This document shows, one piece after another, positions 1 to 12,599 of a stretch of DNA of 64,000 nt (position 1 is the stretch's first letter; each line of letters begins with the position of its first letter). The position numbers and the translations under genes are program-made. The notes below the pieces were generated by a model. It was not told where the DNA came from. It did no database searches and saw nothing but the letters and a program-made list of their open reading frames with translations. The DNA comes from Archilochus colubris (Eukaryota; Chordata; Aves; Apodiformes; Trochilidae): NCBI GenBank assembly GCA_023079485.1, contig CM041115.1, positions 29,378,826 through 29,442,825 of the forward strand, in the 5' to 3' direction.

Positions 1-550
1 TGTGTATACTAGGATGATTAGTAATGTAAAGGCTAAATTAAATCAGTTAACTGCTGTCTTTTCTTCACTGATAATAAGGTCTTTGTGGTCTTCAGTCCCA
101 TTTTAAGCAGGAAGAGTTTTGCAGTGAGAAAACAACTTGAAACAGGAATTCACAGAACAATATTACTGTTTTAGCTTGCCTCACAGATATGGAAAAAAGG
201 TGGTGAATGAGTTAAGATTTATTATAATTTTGAAAGCTGAACAAATGTATATGTCTTGAAAAATAAGGAAAATTCACTACCTAAAAAGTAACAATCATAA
301 TAACCATAAACATAACCATAGATGAGCACTTGTATGTGAGTCAAAAGAAGTAATTTTAATTTTATGCTTCATCTTTTTTTTCCACATCTATTTTTAAAGT
401 ATTGATGTTTCCTTGAACATAATGAAAAAGAGATGTAAATTCTCCTGTATTTGTCTCTTCAGAAGTAATTTTCAGCTAATGGTTTACTGAGAAAAAAGTG
501 GGTGCAGAAATAAGGGGTTTATCTTTCAAAAAACCCACAGAGAGACCAGT
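1..550. other. unique AT-rich sequence
   Basis: No gene, repeat or RNA was recognised. The sequence is AT-rich and has no frame of convincing length; the 64-codon frame at 498-692 runs into the LTR-like repeat that follows. Confidence 0.6.
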
Positions 551-556
551 TTACCA

Positions 557-1341
557 TGCATCATGCCCCACAAGGTCAGTGCAGCACTGTCATGTCTTGC
601 AAAGTGAGCACAACTCACCAGATGTGGGGACCAAATCAAATGTCACGTCCCACAGAGTGGGCATGGGTAAAGTTCCCCATAGTGGGGGTTGACCCAGAGA
701 GATTCAGACTTGACACCCTTGCTTTCTAAACTCCTTCAGAGAGGAGCCTAGGTGTGGCTGGGCCCAATCCTCCTCCTCCTCCTTTGATTAATCTCTTTAA
801 TTAATCTCCCATTTGGTGAGATTAAGTTCAGAAATTCTCTGTGCAGTACTCAGGAGTAACATTATTACACAGGAGCTTTGTAAAAAAACACAACTCTACT
901 TAAAAGATTATAAAGTATGTGAGATTACAACTAGCAGAATTTGAAATTATAGTACTTTCAAAGCAATGGTTTACAATTTAGCGAATCTTAAGGAAGTGGT
1001 CAAAAAAACAGATTACAACTAGCAAAACTTAACAAAGCAACCAGTAGTAAAACTTAACAAAGTTAGAAACTATGTTACCCTTATGTGCTGAGCTAAGGTT
1101 AGAAACAGAGAGAGAGAGATAAAGAAGAGATCTGGCAATGATTTTGTTAGGAAGTTGTGCTTGGGTGGATGGTGAGCATCCAGCATTTTGGGTGTGCCTC
1201 TTTTATGCCACCTGAACCCACCTTCTTTGGTAGAGGGAGCTTTAGTATAACTTTCGAAGCCCTGAGCTCAATACCCATTTTGTCAGGGCAGCTATTTTGA
1301 GACAATTATTCTTTTCAGGATTCTACACAACAGTTGCAACA
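557..1341. mobile_element. LTR-like dispersed repeat, family A copy 1
   Basis: This segment aligns by eye along its whole length with 39128-40058. Shared blocks include CCCACAAGG near the left end, AAAGTGAGCAC, CCATTTGGTGAGATTAAGTTC, TTACAACTAGCA, a purine (GA)n patch, and TTCTACACA at the right end. Copy 1 is shorter and its left terminus is altered, so no target duplication was found. The length of about 0.8 kb, the defined ends and the dispersed distribution fit a solo LTR of an endogenous retrovirus. Transcriptional orientation is not settled: the right-hand copy has a TATAAAA on the plus strand, whereas the minus strand has an AATAAA-like block. No retroviral gene is attached. Confidence 0.65.
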
Positions 1342-2413
1342 GGTGGATTTTGAACATACTATTTCTGGAGGACATAGAATGTTAGTGGTAGGCAGTTGGA
1401 AGCTCTACGCCCAAGAAGTAATACTTTCCTCATGTGTTAACAGAGTTTTTTGTGTTGTTATAATCTCTCTGCCTTACAGTATACATGGAAATAAACACTG
1501 AATGTGTGAACAATTTTCTAAAAGTGATGAACTGATTGTGAAAAGTTTAGTACTTGAATAGAAAAAACTTTAGTACAGATAAAAATATAGCAATTTAAAT
1601 GTTGAATTTGTATTGTGTTATAAGTATTTGGGCATGTTTGTTTTATGTAGAAGGTGAAAAATTTACCTGGAACTCATGGGAAGTTTATTCCATTACATAA
1701 GAATAGGTGAAAGAAATGATGAAGAGAAATTTAATATTTTGAAACATATTTTGAAATGAATGTTCAAAAATTCTGTATGGTTTGGCTTTCTTAATCAAAG
1801 GATATCTTCTCTGTTCTCCTTAAGCTATTGAATCGATACAATTCATGTATATTTTATGACAGTGTGTAGAATTGAAATATCAAAATCTTGATCTGGAAGT
1901 GGAATGTAAACTGTTCTTTTCATAAAGGGTAAATGGATATTTTTGGATATTTTTGCTGGTTTGTTATGAAGAACTGTTTTTCTTGTGGTTTTTGGTTTTT
2001 TGTTTGTTTATATTTATTTATTTATTTGTTCCCATTTATTGTCATATATGTTTCAGTGCAGCCAGTAATGAATGCCACACACTTGGTCCAGTTTCTTACT
2101 ATGAATCCATTATGTAGTTTCTCACAACTTTGCATCAGTTGAATTAATTTATAGTAATAACCATTTAAAATTAAACACTCTATATAGTGAACTTCAAGCA
2201 AAGTTGGAATGAGCTCAAATGGAATATGTACAATTATTTAAAATTTAATTCAATTTAACATGGTTATCACAAATATTTACGATGTTGAAATTGTCATACT
2301 GGCTCACAGACAAGGATGTCTAGCATTGTATTCTGCCTGAGAGACTGGGGTGCTTCAGTAGAGGATGAACAAAAGAACTAAACACATAAGAAAAGAAAAA
2401 AATCTATATTCCA
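1342..2413. other. unique AT-rich sequence
   Basis: Nothing recognised. The 69-codon frame at 1933-2142 lies in T-rich sequence and is hydrophobic only because of that composition. Confidence 0.55.
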
Positions 2414-2556
2414 CCTCTTTTCAAGTGTTCAAAATCAGGTTCGATGGGGTCTTTACCAACTTGATATAGTGGAAGGTGTCCCCGCCCATGTAGGAGGTTG
2501 GAACTAGATCGCATTTAAGGTCCCTTCCAACCCAAACCATTCTATAATTCTGTGAT
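2414..2556 (+). mobile_element. CR1 LINE, 3' end only
   Basis: Typical CR1 3' UTR in sense orientation: GGTTCGATGGGGTCTT, then GGAAGGTGTCCC, GGAACTAGATC, AAGGTCCCTTCCAACC, ending in the tail repeat ATTCTATAATTCTGTGAT. Only about 140 bp remain, the usual result of 5' truncation in CR1 retrotransposition. It carries no coding sequence. Confidence 0.9.
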
Positions 2557-4276
2557 CTAAGGTATACATGGCGTTTTCACCCACATCTCTAAATGACAAA
2601 TTTAAGATTAGATTTTTCTAAAAGCTTAAAATCTCCACACTCAAATCAGTGTAGTTTTATATCCTTTGGAAACTTACTTCCAAAGATTTACATTCTGGGA
2701 AGCATATGACTTATATGTGAGGCCTATATGAAGTTACAAGAAGAGCAGGAACAATTTGGAGAAATGTGGTACTACAAGGAAGCTGGAGACATTCGTGTTG
2801 TCATTTCAATATTCTTCCCTGTACACCTTCTCTTTCCTGAGTGCTGCAGAAAAAACCTCTCCCATTGAGTCAAACAGAAGACATTTTAGTCCATGCATAT
2901 ACAACCTTTGGAATTCTGATCACTACTCACATAAGCACTTTTTGTTGCACATGGTAACTCTCTACAAAAGAGCAAATACTAGCTATTACCCAGCCTCATA
3001 TACCCCATGATGACAAATGTGGTCATATACCTATGTCTAGTGCAGACTAGGGAAAGATTGTTGTCATTCAGTACTTCTTGAACACTTCTGTACTGCCTTC
3101 AATATTTCTTCAGGTTCAAGTCCTGTTAAAGAAAATAGTCGATCATAAATATTGATGAGGAGTCAATGAGGAGGTAATGCAAAAATTAGTATTTTATTTA
3201 ATCAGTTTCTAGGCTATGACAATGTTTGCTGTCCAAAATACTGTGTAGGCACCTTGCAGACAGTCACTGCCTTGTAATCATTATCTAATTTGTTCTTACA
3301 TGGGAGCACCAGGAGGAAATCGTGATGATTGAAGTGGGAGTGACTTGCTAATATATTCATTCTTGACAAAAGGATATTTTGATCGTTTGAAATCTGTTAC
3401 CTGTTCCCTTGTTTTCAAAAGTTTAGTTGTACCTATAAAGAATGTAAAGAAGTTTAGAGAATCTAGCATTTTTTATTGAGTTATTTTTCTGTGTGTAGTT
3501 CAACCTTTCACTGTTGAATAGTTTAGCTAGAAACATTGTATTTCTGTCATTGGATTTCTAAATTATATATAAATAGGAGATACATCATGGCAGAGCGTGT
3601 AATTGCACAAGTGACAAGCAGTAATAGCATAGTTACCATATGAGTTATCACAGCCAATTCCACAATAAGTCCTGATAACACCATTTTATCTATTCCATAA
3701 AATGGATTTAGAAATAGAAAATCTGTGTTAGGGAGACAATCAAAATGTTGTTGCTGTTGTTCCTTCCATACTTCACTCCCACTGCATCCTCCTTATTATT
3801 ATACAGAACCAATTACATTAGTATCAATAAATATAAGAGGAAAAATTATGTAGCTTTTATGTATGAATTTATGTCATTTTATGATAATTTACATAAGATC
3901 AAGAAAATGTGCATCTTTTATCATTAGTTCCATTAGATGAAAAAAATTGCAATTGCCTCTCCTTTTCATGGAGCCTTCACTGAGGGAGAGACAGAGCACA
4001 TAGAAGGCAAGCCCTGCTCTTCACTTAGGTAAGAAGCCTGTTAAGAAGATGGCATTTACACTAATTACATAATGCCAGTTGAATGCTAAAAAGATGAAAA
4101 TTTAACTGTGTTTCTCCAAATACTGGGATACAGGAAAGGACATGGGAGGTACTATCATATGTTTTTCTACTTTGAATGCACATCCTGACTTTATCCTTAC
4201 ACAGTGCAGATAGTAGAAAAGTAATTTCAACAGGATGATAAATAGTGCAGCAATACGGTCTTCCTAGTAAGACGCA
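2557..4276. other. unique sequence between two CR1 copies
   Basis: No gene or repeat recognised. Two small frames (2756-3010 and 3745-3927) show no motif and no codon pattern that would separate them from chance. Confidence 0.5.
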
Positions 4277-5330
4277 CAGAATCACAGAATATTAGGGGTT
4301 GGAAGGGACCCCTGGAGATCATCTAGTCCAACTTCCCAGCAACATCTGTTTCACTGAGAGTAGGTTGCACAGCATAGCTTCTAGGTGAGTCTTGAGTTTC
4401 TCCAGAGATGGAGACTCCAGCACTTCTCTGGACAGCCTGTTTCAATGTTCTACTATCCTTGTTGTAAACAAGTTTTTCCTTATAATTTGGTTGTGTTCCA
4501 TCTTGTGATCATTGTACCTTATCTTGTCACTGGAAAGCACTAAGAGTCTTGTCCCATAATCTTAACCCCCACTCTTTAGATATTTATAAGCATTGCTAAG
4601 ACACTACTTCCTCCCCATAGTTTCCTCTCCTCAGTCTAAAAAGACCCAGCTCTTTCAGCCTTTCCTTGTGTGGTAGATGCTGCAGCTTCCTAATCACCTT
4701 AGTGGCTCTGTGCTGGACTGTTCCTTGTCCGTCATGAACTACAAAGCACAGAATTTGACACAGTATTCCAGATGGCACCTCGCCAGGGCAGAGTAGAGGG
4801 AGAGGATAATGTCCCTTGACCTACTTGCCACACTCTTTGTGACAAAGCCCAAGATGCCATTGGTCTACTTGGCCATTAGGGCACAATATTGGCTCATGGT
4901 CATCTCGTTGTCTACCATGACTCCAGGTCATTTTCCACTGAGTTTCTTTCCAGTACTGGTGCATTGAGTTATTCTTCCCTAGATGCAGGAACTTGCATTT
5001 GTCCTTACTGAACCTAATTAGGTTCCTCTCTGCCCAGCTCTCCAGCCTGTCCAGGTAACATGGGCTGGCAGCACAACTGACTGGTGTATCAACCACTCCT
5101 CTCAATTCTGTATCATCTGTGAACTTGCTGAGGATACACTCTGTCCTCTCATCTAGGCCATTGATAAGTACATTAAACAAGACCAGACCCAGTACTGACC
5201 CCCAGGTGACACCTCTGGCTGCAGGCCTTCAGCTCAGCCCTGCATCACTGATGATGACCCTTTGAGCTCTGTCACTCAATCAGCTCTCAATTCACCTCAC
5301 TGGACTCTCATCTAATTCACACTTCCTGAG
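4277..5330 (-). mobile_element. older CR1 LINE, 3' half (split by a nested CR1)
   Basis: The 3' tail of the element (CAGAATCACAGAAT on the plus strand) starts at 4277. Reading leftward on the minus strand, the 3' UTR is preceded by the end of ORF2. A minus-strand frame at 4821-5180 still shows the reverse transcriptase block around FTDDTEL, a changed form of the CR1 FADDTKL motif, followed by [12 protein letters not shown] second fragment at 4596-4778 corresponds to the later VQ(H)RATK region. Several stops and frameshifts break the reading, so the copy is dead. At 5325-5333 it stops at CCTGAGTTT, and the same element resumes at 6301 after the younger insertion. Confidence 0.9.
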
Positions 5331-6300
5331 TTTCATAGAATCATAGAATCCTTGGGGTTGGAAGGGACCTCGAAAGATCATCTAGTCCAACCCCCCCTGC
5401 CAGAGCAGGGCCACGTGGAGCACTTCGCATAGGAACATGTCCAGGCGGGTTTTGAATATCTCCAGTGAAGGAGACTCCACGACCCCCCTGGGCAGCCTGT
5501 TCCAGGGCTCTGTCACCCTTACAGTAAAAAAATTTTTCGAATATTCAACTTGAACCTCCTATGCTCCAATTTACACCCATTACCCCTTGTCCTATCACTG
5601 GTCACCACTGAGAAAAGCCTAACTCCATCTCCCTGACACTCACCCCTTACATATTTGAAAACATTGATGAGGTCACCCCTCAGTCTCCTTTTCTCCAGAC
5701 TAAAGAGACCCAGCTCCCTCAGCCTTTCCTCATAAGGGAGATGTTCCATTCCCTTAATCATCTTAGTAGCTCTGCGCTGGACTCTTTCAAGCACTTCCCT
5801 GTCCTTCTTGAACTGAGGGGCCCAGAACTGGACACAATACTCCAGGTGCGGCCTCACCAATGCAGAATAGAGGGGGAGGAGAACCTCTCTTGACCTACTA
5901 ATCACACCCTTTCTAATGCACCCCAGGATGCCATTGGCCTTCTTGGCCACAAGGGCACATTGCTGGCTCATGGTCATCCTCTTGTCTACCAGGACCCCCA
6001 GGTCTTTTTCACCTACACTGCTCTCCAGCAGGTCAGCCCCCAACCTATACTGGGCCATCGTGTTGTTCTTCCCCAAATGCAAAACTCTACACTTCCCCTT
6101 GTTGAATTTCATCATGTTTCTCTCTGCCCAGCTCTCCAGCCTGTCTAAGTCTCTCTGAATGGCAGCACAGCCTTCTGGTGTGTCAGCCACTCCTCCCAGC
6201 TTAGTGTCATCAGCAAACTTGCTGAGGGTACATTCTATACCCTCATCCAAGTCGTTGATGAAGATATTGAACAACACCGGTCCCAGTACCGACCCCTGAG
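5331..6300 (-). mobile_element. younger CR1 LINE nested in the older CR1
   Basis: A 5'-truncated CR1 on the minus strand. Its tail (TCATAGAATCATAGAATCC on the plus strand) begins at 5334, the 3' UTR covers 5334-5520, and ORF2 sequence fills the rest up to the truncation point at about 6300. CCTGAG/TTT occurs at both edges (5325-5333 and 6295-6303). The native CR1 sequence at the truncation point also reads GACCCCTGAG, so this may be a 9-bp target duplication or 6-bp microhomology at the 5' junction. The host CR1 reads continuously across the join, which shows this element arrived later. Its cleaner ORF2 agrees with a younger age. Confidence 0.93.
5519..6277 (-). pseudogene. CR1 ORF2, reverse transcriptase C-terminal part (252 codons open)
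   Basis: This is the surviving end of the CR1 ORF2 polyprotein, a reverse transcriptase that copies LINE RNA at a nicked target site. The frame starts inside the RT palm: residues 4-11 read NIFINDLD and the catalytic FADD box is at 21-24. [11 protein letters not shown] (44-54), [15 protein letters not shown] (93-107), the thumb-side block [13 protein letters not shown] (143-155) and [18 protein letters not shown] (169-186) follow, all in family order. The start used is only the first Met in an open segment; the endonuclease domain and the N-terminal RT blocks are missing through 5' truncation. At plus positions 5525-5537 a homopolymer (A7 T5) has lost register with the family, so the frame ends early and matching sequence continues in another frame. 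The piece is non-functional but notably undamaged elsewhere. Confidence 0.9.
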
Positions 6301-6970
6301 TTTCTTAATGAGGATGCCATGGGAGACAGTGTCAAAAGCTTTGCTGAAGTCAAGATAGATTACATCCACTGCTTTCTCCTTGGTTAACCAGTAAGTTATG
6401 ACATCACAGAAGGCTAACAGATTGGTCAAGCATATTTAGCTTAGTGAATCCATGTTGACCACACCAAATAATTTTCTTTTCTTCCACGTGTTTGAAAATG
6501 CTATCTAGAACAATTTGTTCCATCACTTTTCCAGGGACAAAGCTGAAACTAATGGATCTGTAGTTTCCTGAGTCATCCTTCTTGTCCTTTTGAAGACTGG
6601 AGTGATATTGGCCTTCCTCCAGTCTTCTGGCACCTCTCCTGTTTTCCACAACCTTTCAAAGATGATGGAGAGAGACTGAGACAGAAAATCTGCCGGTTCT
6701 CTCAGCACTCACTGGTGCATCCCACTAGGGCCCATGGATTTATAGATGTTCAGTTTGGCTAAATGGTCTCTAACCAGGTCCTTTTCTACCAAGGGGAAGT
6801 CTTTCTCTTTCCGAACCTTTCTCATTATCTCTAGGGTATGGATTTATGAAGGCTGGCTTTAGCAGCACAGACCAGATCATGAAAGACATTCAGTAACTCT
6901 GCTTTCTCTGTGTCCTCATAGGCCACCCACCTATCAGTGAGCCTACATTTTCCCTAGTTCTACTTTTTCT
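6301..6970 (-). mobile_element. older CR1 LINE, 5' remainder (RT region)
   Basis: Continuation of the element at 4277-5330: sequence after the CCTGAG join matches what CR1 has upstream of that point. On the minus strand, frames at 6235-6429, 6404-6649 and 6523-6708 carry consecutive RT blocks: LWKTGEVPEDWRKANITPVF, then NYRSISFSFVPGKVMEQI, then VIYLDFSKAFDTVSHGIL. They are in different frames, so at least two indels separate them. The copy is 5' truncated near 6970, where a TATATC microsatellite begins. Confidence 0.9.
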
Positions 6971-7063
6971 ATATATATCTATATATTTCTATATATATTT
7001 ATATATATAGATAGATATTTATATCTATATCTATATCTATATCTATCTATATCTATATCTTCT
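6969..7063. repeat. TATA/TATATC microsatellite
   Basis: Degenerate (TA)n passing into about ten units of TATATC with one GATA interruption. It sits directly at the truncated 5' edge of the old CR1. Confidence 0.9.
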
Positions 7064-7264
7064 ATACATTGATATACTGAAAAAATATACTTATTTATAC
7101 AAGAAAAAACAGGAACTTACCTTCATTCCATCAGGAGATCATTGCACCATTGTCTTTTTTCTACTCGGGAAAGTGCATGCATCTACTGTTGAAAAGAGCA
7201 GTAATAATCTCAGCTCTATCATGGAGTCGTAGATTAATAGAATGGCTTTTTTGTTTCTGTGACA

Positions 7265-7286
7265 TTATATATATATATGATGACCC

Positions 7287-7317
<31 letters not shown>
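7265..7317. repeat. two (TA)n microsatellites
   Basis: (TA)7 at about 7265-7278 and about (TA)14 at 7290-7317, separated by TGATGACCCTACA. Likely length-polymorphic. Confidence 0.9.
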
Positions 7318-7320
<3 letters not shown>

Positions 7321-9536
7321 CAGTGTGTTAGCTAATGGGAAATATCCCAGTGGCCATCTCCTTTCCACTCCTTGATCAGACACTTAGCTTTAGAGCAGAA
7401 TTTTGTCTACAACGCAGGTTAAATGTAGCTTGTACCACCAAAGAGCATTTAAAAATTTGTTGCTGAATCTAATGAAATGCTATCTCATTTACAGAGTTTA
7501 GTACCAGACAGAACTTGTCTCAGGCCTGAAGCAGATTCAGGTACTGCAGCAGGAAAGCTCTTCAGAGATAGTTCTGCTTCAGCTGTTCCAAAAACTCCTG
7601 TAATGGGGCTAGTACAGGCTCATTAACCTTCACCAGACTCGAAGATATCTATTGACTGATTCAATCAGCACTCATGTAGCAGAACTGGTGGCAGGACCAA
7701 TGGGAATTTGCGAGCTAAATATCTTACATGTAGACAAAGTTCAGGCTCTCTCAGAGATGTAAATGAATGCAGTATTAACAGCAGTGGCATTGCAGTCCAG
7801 AAGAACACGGATGTTTTTTATCAGCTCAAGGCAACAAAACTATGCTAATGGGATTAATTAATTCTTTGGTGAAACTTCAGACTCTAATGAAGAAAGACTT
7901 GTAGACACTGAACTTTTCTCTGTCTAGGAAAGAAAAGGCACAGAATCAATCTATGGCACTGAGAATATTGTTTCAATTAATTCCACAGGGAATGACAAAA
8001 TGGGCTTAACGTGAATTTGGTATTTAATGTCAATCTCTGTCCAGAACAAATATGCTGAAAATCATATCAATAATAATATTAGACTATTTTCTAAAACTGA
8101 GTTTCAATTATACCTAAGGCTGGACTATAGTCAGAAATATTTTAATGATTTATATCATCCCCATGGTTTTTTTAGTTTAGTAGCATCTCTCCTCTTTCTA
8201 TCATGCTTATTAGAGAATGATTATCCAGTTTGGATAAAGCATGCTGTTACAGACACAGTAGGTATATACAGTTGGTACACAGATGCTTTTTTAAATTCAA
8301 TAAACATACTGGCCAGTAGGATAAAAAACAAATCTCATGCTGACATTGTTATGCACTCTAAATTATACACATAACAAAAAAGAGCCAGAGTTGCCTCAGG
8401 TGCAAGAAATGGATATTTCACAACTCAGTATTTTAGTAGACTATAGTGTCTAATAAGGAGAGTGATGGTGAAAGACTGGATAAAAATTTAGAAAATACAC
8501 AGTAAAATATATTTGGAGAGGAAAAATATCTTTCAGATTAAAATAATAAATAAATAAACACTGTATTTCCATATTATTTTTATTTTTTATTTAAAGATAA
8601 TTTATTTATTAATTTTGTATATTTATTATAATTTTTTTCCCTGTTACAGGATCTGAAGAGGTAACCACGTTCAGATGTATTCATGTCTTGTATGCATGGC
8701 CCCAAAGGAACTGGGATAACATATGGTACATTCTTTCCCAGGGTAGTGTATTAACTAAACTGGTTTGCTCTCCTTGAAACATTGAACTGATTTCATTCAG
8801 AATATATCCTGAAGCAGCTCCTGGGAACAGGACAATTTCACATTTTTCCTTACTATTGAGGCTTGCAGCTTCATTTAGTATAATTTTTCATTTTTTGTGC
8901 ATTGTGTTTACCAGAAAACAGGAGAAATAGAGAAAATTATTAATAGCTACCTTTTTTTTGTGGTGTTCCTCTCTACTGCACTGTCTTCAGCCACTAATAT
9001 GAACTGCTTATATAAAGCATGCAATCATTTTTGCAAAGTTGTATGCACTTTTGAGCACTGTTTATCTTTTTCTTACAGCCACCAGAGCAGGCAAGCAAGA
9101 GAATGGTGGCTAAATTAAAACTAACAAGACAAAACTGTGAATGCAACCTGCAGCTGAACCTCAGAGTGAGCCTTCAGGAGGGGGTTTACTTTTAATCCTT
9201 CCAATCAAAGATGCAGGGTTCTTTTTGAAAATTAATTTTTAGAGCGTTTGCCTGGGCCTTGCATCCATGGCAATTAGTGCAGAGACAAACCCTGGAACAG
9301 AAAATCTTTTCAGTTAACCTCTGCAGGAAGACAAAGACTGATGATAATGAAATCTTTTGCATTACACAGTGGAGAATGTTTTTTCTTAAATGATGGAATA
9401 TAAAAACTGTACACTGAGGACAAACAGTTTTCAGCAAAACTTTCAACAATGCAGTCACAGCATCATTGCTGTTTGTAGAGGTGCCCCAGGCTAAACGTCT
9501 TTGTTGAAACAAAGTTGAAAAATTCACTGATGGTAA
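7318..9536. other. unique sequence, no gene supported
   Basis: The longest frame (8027-8374, plus, 115 codons) has no recognisable domain, and its AT-rich codon mix matches the surrounding DNA. No CR1 or LTR hallmark was found. Confidence 0.5.
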
Positions 9537-9610
9537 ATCATAGAATAGAATGGTTTGCACTGGAAAAGACCTTAAAGATTGCCTGTGATGATCTTTAAAA
9601 CCAACCAAAA
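9537..9610 (-). mobile_element. CR1 LINE, 3' tail remnant
   Basis: Tail TCATAGAATAGAATGG followed by GACCTTAAAGATTGCC and GATCTTTAAAACCAACC, a diverged CR1 3' terminus on the minus strand. Only about 70 bp can be aligned. A 140-codon minus frame (9192-9614) overlaps it and is not credible as a gene. Confidence 0.7.
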
Positions 9611-12599
9611 TCACTTCAGTGGTTTTAGTCTATTTTAATCAACTCCCTATATTTTTGTTTGATAATCAAAGGATTTATTTGACTCTTTTTTGTGTGCTTA
9701 TTTCCTGCTTTGGGTTTCTTTGCAGTTAACTGCAACTTATAAGGCTAAATCTGCAATGACATCCAGAAGTGTGTTTGCAGTACATGTATCCATACCTGAT
9801 CTAGCTTTAATCTCACTATTTAGTTCAATTACAGGAACTAAATGACTGATTATGCTTTAAAATAGCAGATATCCTTGCAAGTGCAGTTCCACTTCTGTGA
9901 GCAGTCAGATTACTGGGGTATACTTTTTCTGTGTTGCAATTACAACTTCAGCAGTAGCATGGGTAGAAACAATAGTTTACAGAGGACATAACTCAAAAAA
10001 TACACAATCCATAAAGTATAAGAATGTTTAGGAGTAATTCATGAAATATTTTGTAATCTGCACCATGGTGGACACTCTCAAGGTAAACCAATAGCTCATT
10101 GCAGGGAAATGAAACAAACGTTATAAAAATAAGATATTGAAATCAGAAAAATAGAATGGAAACCTGATTCTGATGTCATTGTACCCACGAGCGTCTGATA
10201 AAAACTTACATCAAAATACCGCAAGCTGACATGTAAGGAGTATGTTTTATGTGTGTAGAGAAATACGTTTTGGTCAGAAATGGTAATTCATTATTTTTAT
10301 TGCAAAATGGGGGTCATACATCCAAGTATTACAGGCAAGAATTATTTAAGGTACGGGACTCTGTGTGTGTGTATATGTATTAATGTATTACAGTAAAAAG
10401 TTGTTGTCCCAGGATGCTTTTGATAGACTCCCAAACAGACTGGAACAACACAAATGAAGAAAAAGGCATCTGCAGCAATGTGAAATTAAAGCTCATTAAA
10501 TGTCTTTTATGAAATTTATTTAATTTATTGTTAATTTTCCATCCATCATGCTGAAAAAAAAAAAACCACCCCCCCCTAAAAATCCCAACCCAAACCAAAA
10601 AAAAACCTCCCAAAACCAAAATGTAACAAAAAACCCTAAACCAAATTCAACTGAAAAAGTATAAATATTAGCTTGCTTTTATCTTCATATACATATTACT
10701 GTTGCTTTCACAGAATAAAGGTAAATATATTCTCCTAAGTTTCTTAGGTCCTTCTTTGAGAAGCTCTTGAGGGTTTCATTTGAAGTGACATTACAGCTTC
10801 TAGGCTTAGAGCCTAGAATTTATTTCTACAACAGCTTGAATATATATTTTTCTAGCTATCTCTATTTAGTATTAAACTATGCCTCATGAAATGGTATCTA
10901 CACATCTGCTGAAATATATATGTCTTGGAAAGTGTTTTAGATTTACTGAAGAAAATTCCTTTAGAAGCTAAAATAATCTCTTCAACTACATAAAACTCAA
11001 TCAATACTTGTTCCCGTGTAACATCTACTAACATTTTTAAAGTGATATAGTGTCATTTGTCTAACATGGGAAGTATACTTGTTCTGATTTTATTCTCTAT
11101 ATAGATATCTTCTGTGTTTTGTTGAAATGAGACAATAATGGTCTGACAATATTTTTTGTTCTGTTATAAGGAAAGAATTTAATACTGGACAGTACATTAA
11201 TGAACTAAGAGACCATGAAATACATGTAAGAAATTAGATGAGGTTTAAAAGTTTATATAAAAAGGTGGAAGTAAAGTTAGAATGATGTAGACTTGGGTGA
11301 CAAACTGTAAAGTTTTTATTTCACTTAGAAATAGATTAGGTTACAAGGAGAGATGAAAGTGGATACAGTTAGTCAGAAACTCTAAAGGAGTTTATTTTAG
11401 TCCTCATCTTAAGTATTTAGCCTATTTTGTACTTTCAAGGTATAAGCACCAGGGTTGAGACTTAAACAACGATTTCAAGAACCTGAAAAATAATATTAAA
11501 ATATATTCAGTACCAAATGTTTTCTGTGCAATGCACTTAACAGAAAATTAGATACAGTAGGAATCCACTCTAGCACTGAGGAAGGTGCTGGTAGTGACAG
11601 GTTTAGTAGATGCATCTATAATATTAATTTGGAAAAGCTTAACCAAATAAAGGAACTGAATGGCTGATGTTAACAAAATTTAACATTTGATAATTCTGTC
11701 ATGTCTTTGTAAAACTACTCGTTTTTATATTTAATTTCTAGTGATCACTAGTTCCATTTTTCTTTGAATTCCAATGGTAAGTAATGACCCTGTGCTCTGA
11801 TTCCTAAAGATTCCACTACAGAATATGATCAGAGCAGAGTTATATTACAAGTGATGTTAAGAGTGGCCCCTACTTAAAAGAAAAGCAATTTTAAGCTTTT
11901 AGTGGAGGAAGCAAAATTCTGGGTTTTGTTCTCAGATATTCAAACCTGAAGACTTACATGCCTCATTTCCACAGTAAGAGAATTTTATATTTCAACAGCA
12001 AATTGCTAATTTGAAAGGAGAACTGTACAATAAATATAACAAGGTCTTAAAGCCTTTGCATCAGTTTTCTGAGAGGGGTCTGCATTCATATGATACTTCA
12101 TCAGAATACAATTTAATTTTTTTTTTTTATTCTTTAACCTCAAATGCAGTCGAAGAGATTGAAAAAATGCTATGTGCCCAATGTGTACTAAATACATTTA
12201 AGAAGGAGAAAGCGAAAACATGAGCTATGTTTTATTTGGGGCACAAAATACAAGCTTTTCTACATGAACTGAATACATAGCATTATATCTCATATTCATT
12301 TGGCCCACCTGGTGTAGTTGAATGCATTTCTGCAAGTCTGATATTTTGAAAAACACGTAAAACTGACACTAATATGTTTTCAGCAATTTATGCTATATTT
12401 TTGTTGTTTGTTTTGTTGTTTGTGTTGTTTATGCTATATTTTTATTGTTATGAAAATTTACATTACAGTTTCAGGAACACCAGTGATACCTCAAGAAGGT
12501 ATAGAAATGACAGCCCTCTTAGGACAACTCATATATTATATACTTTTTGGGTTTTTTCTTTTCTACATATCAATGCAATGTTGGTAGGTCACATGAGAT
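9611..12599. other. unique sequence with small low-complexity patches
   Basis: 10553-10650 is an A/C-rich patch with a C8 run. At 12384-12446 a 22-bp block beginning TTATGCTATATTTTT is repeated 41 bp apart around TTG-rich sequence. No coding or RNA gene recognised. Confidence 0.5.

Noticed and set aside
6969..7063. TATATC array as a CRISPR-like or regulatory array
   Set aside because: It is a plain microsatellite without spacers, in a vertebrate repeat context.
8027..8374. 115-codon plus-strand frame
   Set aside because: No recognisable motif, AT-driven codon use, and no upstream promoter or splice context.
9192..9614. 140-codon minus-strand frame
   Set aside because: It overlaps a CR1 tail remnant at its start, shows no domain, and its Cys-rich patches have no regular spacing.
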